NCBI GenBank assembly: GCA_030624945.1
Contig: JAUXJB010000034.1
Coordinates: forward strand, 1 to 10,792
Direction of reading: 5' to 3'
From: Deltaproteobacteria bacterium
GTDB taxonomy: Bacteria; Myxococcota_A; UBA9160; SZUA-336
DNA length: 10,792 nucleotides
The position numbers and the translations under genes were made by a program. The notes beneath the pieces are model-generated. The model did not search any database. It was not told the origin of the DNA and saw only the letters and a program-made list of their open reading frames with translations. This document shows positions 7,042-10,792 of the stretch, piece after piece. The first letter of the stretch is position 1. Every line of letters begins with the position of its first letter.

Positions 7042-7360
7042 CACCTCCTATCCGCGGCGTGTGCGACAGCGCGGGACCCAGTTCCCGCCCCGGTCTCCGC
7101 CCGCCCGTTCGACGGCTGACCGAGCCGACCGACGAGCCATCTTTTCCGGCCTCCGGTCGAGTCCAATCGTACCGAGACTATCGGCATCGGGGTGCCCGGG
7201 CAAGACCTCCGGCCTCGGGGCGCAGGCGCAGCAGCCCGAAAGCGGCTTTGACGGACCTGGCGGCGCGCGTGTGCCCCTGGGCGGAGTCCGCGTGACCCGG
7301 AGCCGTGCCACACGCGGGCTCGGAGGGCGCACAGCGGCGCCTCTGCTACGCTCTGCTTCC
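7042..7360. other. Non-coding stretch ahead of the aldolase gene
   Basis: I see no credible gene in these 319 bases. Short open frames on both strands give Arg/Pro/Ser-rich, low-complexity translations without family resemblance, as expected by chance in GC-rich DNA. The aldolase frame stays open back to an ATG at 7061, but those 100 codons have no aldolase similarity. A small hairpin (GCGGGA at 7071-7076 with TCCCGC at 7083-7088) has no T-tract. The only other signal is the promoter-like element at its right end. Confidence 0.6.
7344..7352 (+). promoter_or_regulatory. Candidate extended -10 promoter, possibly leaderless
   Basis: TGCTACGCT matches TGnTAnnnT and ends 8 bases before the ATG at 7361. 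As with the element before the formyl-hydrolase gene, there is no clear -35 box and no Shine-Dalgarno sequence before the ATG. The message would begin at or very near the start codon. Sequence inference only. Confidence 0.4.
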
Positions 7361-9451
7361 ATGGAGAGCCGCTGGAGCGACGGCGAGGCGAGGACGTTCC
7401 GCGAGCGCTTCTCCCAGGTGACAGAAGAGCTCGCGCTCCGCGTCTACACCTCGCGCCTGATCGGTTCGGAGTCCGAGCTCGTGCTGCACGGAGGCGGCAA
7501 CACCTCCGTAAAGTCGCGCGCGCGCGACCTGTACGGAGACGAGGTCGACGTCTTGTGCGTCAAGGGCAGCGGCTGGGATCTTGCCGACATCGAGCCGCCG
7601 GGACTTCCGGCCGTGCGCCTCGAGCCTCTGCGCAAGCTGCGAACGCTGGACGCTCTCGACGACGAGAGCATGGTCGCCGAGGTGCGACGCGCGCTTCTCG
7701 ACGCTGCCGCACCCAACCCGAGCGTCGAGACCCTGCTGCACGCGTTCCTTCCCCATCGCTTCATCGATCACTCCCACGCCGATGCCATCCTGGCCTTGAC
7801 GAATCAGCCCGACGGCAAAGCGCGAGTAGCGTCGGTCCTGGGGGATCGCGTCGCCTGGGTGCCCTACATCATGCCCGGATTCGCTCTGGCCAAGCTCGCG
7901 GCCGATGTCCTCGACAAGAATCTGGACGTCGATGGGCTCGTGCTCGAGAAGCACGGACTGTTCACGTTCGGAGACGATGCCCGCACGAGCTACGAGCGAC
8001 ACATTGAGATCGTCGCGTGCGCGAAGCGCGCGATCGAGGATCAGATCGGCGACCAACGCCCCCTCGATGCGCGACCCGTCGTGGCCGCGCGCGAGGTCTA
8101 CGACGTGGCGCATCTGGTGCGTGGAGCACTGGCGGAAGAGACCGGTGATCCCGACCACCCCTACCGTCGCTGGATCCTCGAGCACCGAACGAGCAACGAG
8201 ATCATGCACTTCGCCGCCTCGGAGCTGGGTTCTTACCTGGCGACCGCGCCGCCCATTACACCGGATCACGTCATCCGCACCAAGGGCCCTTACCTCCTCG
8301 TGCAGCGCCCGCCCTATCGCGATCTCGCAGCCCTCGCGGAGCAGCTGCGATCGGAAGTCGCCGGCTATCGGGACGCCTATCGCGAGTACTTTCGGCGCAA
8401 CGTGGAGTCCAAGGGGATCGAGCGGGTGCCGCTCGATCCGACACCGAGAATCGTCATCCTTCCGGGCCTCGGCCTCTTCGCGGCCGGCGATACGCGCAGG
8501 GCCGCGCGGATCGCCGCGGACATCGCCGAGCATACGATCACGACGAAGATCTGGGCTGCCTCGATCGGCCACTACGAAGGCCTAGACGAGGGCGACCTCT
8601 TCGACATGGAGTACTGGAGCCTGGAGCAGGCGAAGCTCGGAACCGCCGACCGGCCGCCACTGGCAGGGCAAGTCGCGCTGGTGACGGGCGGCGGCGGTGC
8701 GATCGGCGAGGGGGTGGCGCGCAAGCTTCTCGAGGCGGGCGCTCACGTCGTCCTGGTCGACATCGACGATGCACGACTCGCCTCGGTCGCCGAGCGTCTC
8801 GAGTCCTCTGCCTGCGAGACGCTCGAGTGCGATGTGAGAGAAGAGGGAGATCTCCGCGACGCCTTCCGGCGCGCCACCGAGCTCTTCGGGGGCATCGACC
8901 TGGTCGTACCCAATGCGGGCGTGGCCAAGACCGGAGCGCTCGACCAGCTAGAGCTCGAGGATTTCGAGCAGGCCGTAGCCGTCAACATGCGCGGCACGTT
9001 CCTGACCGTACGCGAGGCCTTGGCACACATGAAGCTCCAGGGTACGGGCGGGAACATCGTGCTGATCTCGACGAAGAACGTCTTCGCACCGGGGGCGCAA
9101 TTCGGCGCGTACAGCGCATCGAAAGCCGGTGCCCACCAGATCGGACGGATCGCGGCGCTGGAGGGTGCGGAGGCCGGCGTGCGCGTCAACATGGTCAACG
9201 CCGATGCGGTGTTCGGCACGCCGGAGAATCCCTCCGGACTCTGGCAAGATGTCGGTCCCGCCCGGGCCGAGGCGCGCGGCCTCGATCCGGAGGACCTGCC
9301 GGAGTACTACCGCAGCCGCAACCTCTTGAAGCTCCGCGTCACCGCCGATCACGTCGGAAACGCGGTCGTGTTCTTCGCAGCTCAAGCGACGCCCACCACC
9401 GGAGCCACGTTGCCGGTCGACGGCGGGCTACCGGACGCCTCCCCGCGATAG
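7361..9451 (+). CDS. Bifunctional class II aldolase / short-chain dehydrogenase
   Basis: A 696-residue cytosolic fusion of the rhamnulose-1-phosphate aldolase/alcohol dehydrogenase type. The class II aldolase (about 1-420) should cleave a sugar phosphate retro-aldol fashion into dihydroxyacetone phosphate and an aldehyde: HGGGNTSVK (43-51), VKGSGWDL (67-74), metal-ligand histidines in DHSHADA (H137, H139) and H198 in LEKHGLFTFG. The SDR domain (about 430-696) would interconvert the aldehyde with its alcohol or acid using NAD(P): TGGGGAIGEG (442-451), NAG (518-520) and YSASK (Y584, K588). The SDR serine position 13 before the tyrosine holds Thr571, with Ser570 next to it. Length is normal for the family. 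ATG 7361 is chosen because family similarity begins at ESRWSDGEA; the upstream 100 open codons are rejected. A GTG-started membrane-protein gene follows after 22 bases. The true substrate (rhamnulose-1-phosphate or another deoxy-sugar phosphate) is not certain: no rhamnose isomerase, kinase or transporter is visible. Confidence 0.95.
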   Translation: MESRWSDGEARTFRERFSQVTEELALRVYTSRLIGSESELVLHGGGNTSVKSRARDLYGDEVDVLCVKGSGWDLADIEPPGLPAVRLEPLRKLRTLDALDDESMVAEVRRALLDAAAPNPSVETLLHAFLPHRFIDHSHADAILALTNQPDGKARVASVLGDRVAWVPYIMPGFALAKLAADVLDKNLDVDGLVLEKHGLFTFGDDARTSYERHIEIVACAKRAIEDQIGDQRPLDARPVVAAREVYDVAHLVRGALAEETGDPDHPYRRWILEHRTSNEIMHFAASELGSYLATAPPITPDHVIRTKGPYLLVQRPPYRDLAALAEQLRSEVAGYRDAYREYFRRNVESKGIERVPLDPTPRIVILPGLGLFAAGDTRRAARIAADIAEHTITTKIWAASIGHYEGLDEGDLFDMEYWSLEQAKLGTADRPPLAGQVALVTGGGGAIGEGVARKLLEAGAHVVLVDIDDARLASVAERLESSACETLECDVREEGDLRDAFRRATELFGGIDLVVPNAGVAKTGALDQLELEDFEQAVAVNMRGTFLTVREALAHMKLQGTGGNIVLISTKNVFAPGAQFGAYSASKAGAHQIGRIAALEGAEAGVRVNMVNADAVFGTPENPSGLWQDVGPARAEARGLDPEDLPEYYRSRNLLKLRVTADHVGNAVVFFAAQATPTTGATLPVDGGLPDASPR

Positions 9452-9455
9452 CCCA

Positions 9456-9462
9456 GAGGGGG
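9456..9462 (+). promoter_or_regulatory. Ribosome binding site for the SpmA-SpmB gene
   Basis: GAGGGGG in the short gap after the aldolase stop lies 11 bases before GTG 9474 and supports that start. A nearer GTG at 9466 is out of frame. Confidence 0.5.
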
Positions 9463-9473
9463 ATAGTGCGGAC

Positions 9474-10787
9474 GTGCTGAACGGGATCTTCATCGTGCTG
9501 ATCCTCGGCTCGGTCGTCGTGGCCGCCTTCGCGGGGCGCATGACGGAGGTGAACCAGGCGGGCATCGACTCCGCCAGGGGCGCCGTAACCATCGCCATCG
9601 GCCTCATCGGAATGATGGCGCTCTGGCTCGGCTTCATGCGCGTCTTGCGGGACGCCGGCCTCATGCAGACGATCGCACGCCGCCTGGCGCCGGTCATGCG
9701 CCGGCTCTTCCCCTCCATTCCGGCCGACCACCCGGCCATGGGCGCCATGATCATGAACCTGGCGGCCAACATACTCGGACTCGGCAACGCGGCCACGCCC
9801 TTCGGGTTGAAGGCGATGCGGGAGCTCGACAGCCTGAACACCCGCAAGGGCGTGTCCACCGACGCGATGGCGCTGTTCCTCGCCATCAACACGTCGGGCG
9901 TGGCCGTGATGCCGCTCGGTGTCATCGCCATTCGCGCGAGCCTGGGCTCGGAGAATGCGGCGGGCATCTTCGTGCCGTCCATCCTGGCGACCATGTGCTC
10001 GACCGTCGCGGCCGTTCTCGTGGCAAGGGCGCTTGCAGGTCGCGCGCGATTCGCGCCCGAGCGCTACGAGGAAGCCGCCGAGGAGGAGGAGCCCGCGGGC
10101 ACGCTTGCGGATGGCATCGCCGGACTCGGGGATGCGGAGGAGATGACCGCTTCCCGCCCCCCGCTCTCGACCCCGCGCGCGTTCGCGCTGGGAGCCTTCG
10201 GCGTGCTGATCGCACTGGCGCTCGCGAACCACGTCCGCCTGGCGGACACGGGGATGGCCGAGGCCCTGCGCGAGGTTCTCAACTCCTGGCTGCTTCCGCT
10301 GCTCATGGCGGTGATCGTGCTCTTCGGATTCAGCCATCGGGTGAATGTCTACGACTCCTTCATCCGCGGAGCGCGCGAGGGGTTCGACATCGCCGTGATG
10401 ATCATCCCCTACCTGGTGGCGATACTCGTGGCAGTGGGGATGTTTCGCGCCTCCGGGGCGCTGGATGCACTGGTGGCGGCCCTTTCCCCGCTGACCTCAC
10501 TCGTCGGATTCCCGGCGGAGGCCCTGCCCATGGCACTGGTCCGGCCGCTCTCCGGGAGCGGCGCCATGGGAATCATGACCGCGACGATGACCGAGTACGG
10601 GGCGGATTCGTTCGTGGGCTACCTCGTCTCGGTCATGAACGGCAGCACCGAGACGACCTTCTACGTGATCGCGCTCTACTTCGGTAGCGTGAGGGTGCGT
10701 GCTGTACGCCACACCCTGGCCGCGTGTCTCACGGCCGATGCGGTGGGCATCATGGCCGCGCTGCTGTGGAGCCGGCTATTCTTCTGA
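9474..10787 (+). CDS. spmAB: Fused SpmA-SpmB nucleoside-recognition (Gate) membrane protein
   Basis: A 437-residue inner-membrane protein joining two proteins that are separate in Bacillus, SpmA and SpmB, where they act in spore core dehydration. Residues 1-190 are SpmA-like: an N-terminal hydrophobic segment (4-20), LIGMMALWLGFMRVL (44-58), DHPAMGAMIMN (85-95), NILGLGNAATPFGLKAM (99-115) and FLAINTSGVAVMP (135-147). A charged linker with a run of acidic residues follows (about 196-235), then the SpmB-like half: VNVYDSFIRGAREGFDIAV (290-308), PYLVAILVAVGMFRASGALD (312-331), RPLSGSGAMG (357-366) and NGSTETTFYVIALYFGSV (389-406). There are about ten hydrophobic stretches. Both halves carry the nucleoside-recognition/Gate domain of predicted transporters; the substrate is unknown. 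The fused form occurs in non-spore-formers, so no sporulation role is implied. Twenty-two bases after the aldolase-dehydrogenase it is probably co-transcribed. The stop is 5 bases before the window's right edge. Confidence 0.95.
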   Translation: MLNGIFIVLILGSVVVAAFAGRMTEVNQAGIDSARGAVTIAIGLIGMMALWLGFMRVLRDAGLMQTIARRLAPVMRRLFPSIPADHPAMGAMIMNLAANILGLGNAATPFGLKAMRELDSLNTRKGVSTDAMALFLAINTSGVAVMPLGVIAIRASLGSENAAGIFVPSILATMCSTVAAVLVARALAGRARFAPERYEEAAEEEEPAGTLADGIAGLGDAEEMTASRPPLSTPRAFALGAFGVLIALALANHVRLADTGMAEALREVLNSWLLPLLMAVIVLFGFSHRVNVYDSFIRGAREGFDIAVMIIPYLVAILVAVGMFRASGALDALVAALSPLTSLVGFPAEALPMALVRPLSGSGAMGIMTATMTEYGADSFVGYLVSVMNGSTETTFYVIALYFGSVRVRAVRHTLAACLTADAVGIMAALLWSRLFF

Positions 10788-10792
10788 TCGGA

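Noticed and set aside
7005..7313. 102-codon minus-strand frame in the gap before the aldolase gene
   Set aside because: Low-complexity basic translation without a recognisable domain; other frames over the same bases are equally open.
7346..8572. 408-codon minus-strand open frame opposite the aldolase domain
   Set aside because: Same in-register antisense effect; the sense strand encodes an unmistakable class II aldolase.

Overview
The window is dense, GC-rich bacterial DNA with six protein-coding genes, one of them cut by the left edge. A large-type NAD-specific glutamate dehydrogenase, a stand-alone folate formyl-hydrolase, a cobalamin-type Fe-S protein and a fused SpmA-SpmB membrane protein suggest a Gram-negative, Proteobacteria- or Myxococcota-like chromosome. 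No gene fixes the phylum. I see no phage, transposon, CRISPR, tRNA or rRNA.

Layout. (1) Positions 1-3810, minus strand: the N-terminal 1,270 residues of a large NAD-glutamate dehydrogenase, whose C-terminus lies beyond position 1. (2) Diverging from it after a 97-base gap, plus strand: a two-gene unit at 3908-5580. It encodes a formyltransferase-fold enzyme resembling the hydrolase domain of 10-formyltetrahydrofolate dehydrogenase (ALDH1L1), then a small eight-cysteine protein with CblC (MMACHC)-like motifs, overlapping by 4 bases (GTGA). (3) Convergent, minus strand, ending at 5591: a GH63/glucosylglycerate-hydrolase-like (alpha/alpha)6-barrel protein that seems to lack the catalytic acid. 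(4) A gap of about 540 bases (6824-7360) with an AT-richer core, holding a terminator-like branched stem-loop facing the barrel gene and a large imperfect inverted repeat. (5) Plus strand, 7361-10787: a fused class II aldolase/short-chain dehydrogenase, then, 22 bases later, a fused SpmA-SpmB protein that stops a few bases before the right edge.

The genes form three small transcription units. Glutamate dehydrogenase feeds 2-oxoglutarate and ammonia into central metabolism. The formyl-hydrolase pair points to one-carbon/folate and possibly corrinoid chemistry. The aldolase-dehydrogenase points to catabolism of a deoxy-sugar phosphate or a similar sugar. Both plus-strand lead genes lack a clear Shine-Dalgarno sequence but carry a TGnTAnnnT element 7-8 bases before the ATG, as leaderless genes do, whereas the downstream genes have Shine-Dalgarno-like sequences.

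The best candidates for something little described are the coupled formyl-hydrolase/CblC-like Fe-S pair and the structured, AT-richer region ahead of the degenerate barrel protein. Neither is proven to be a new system.
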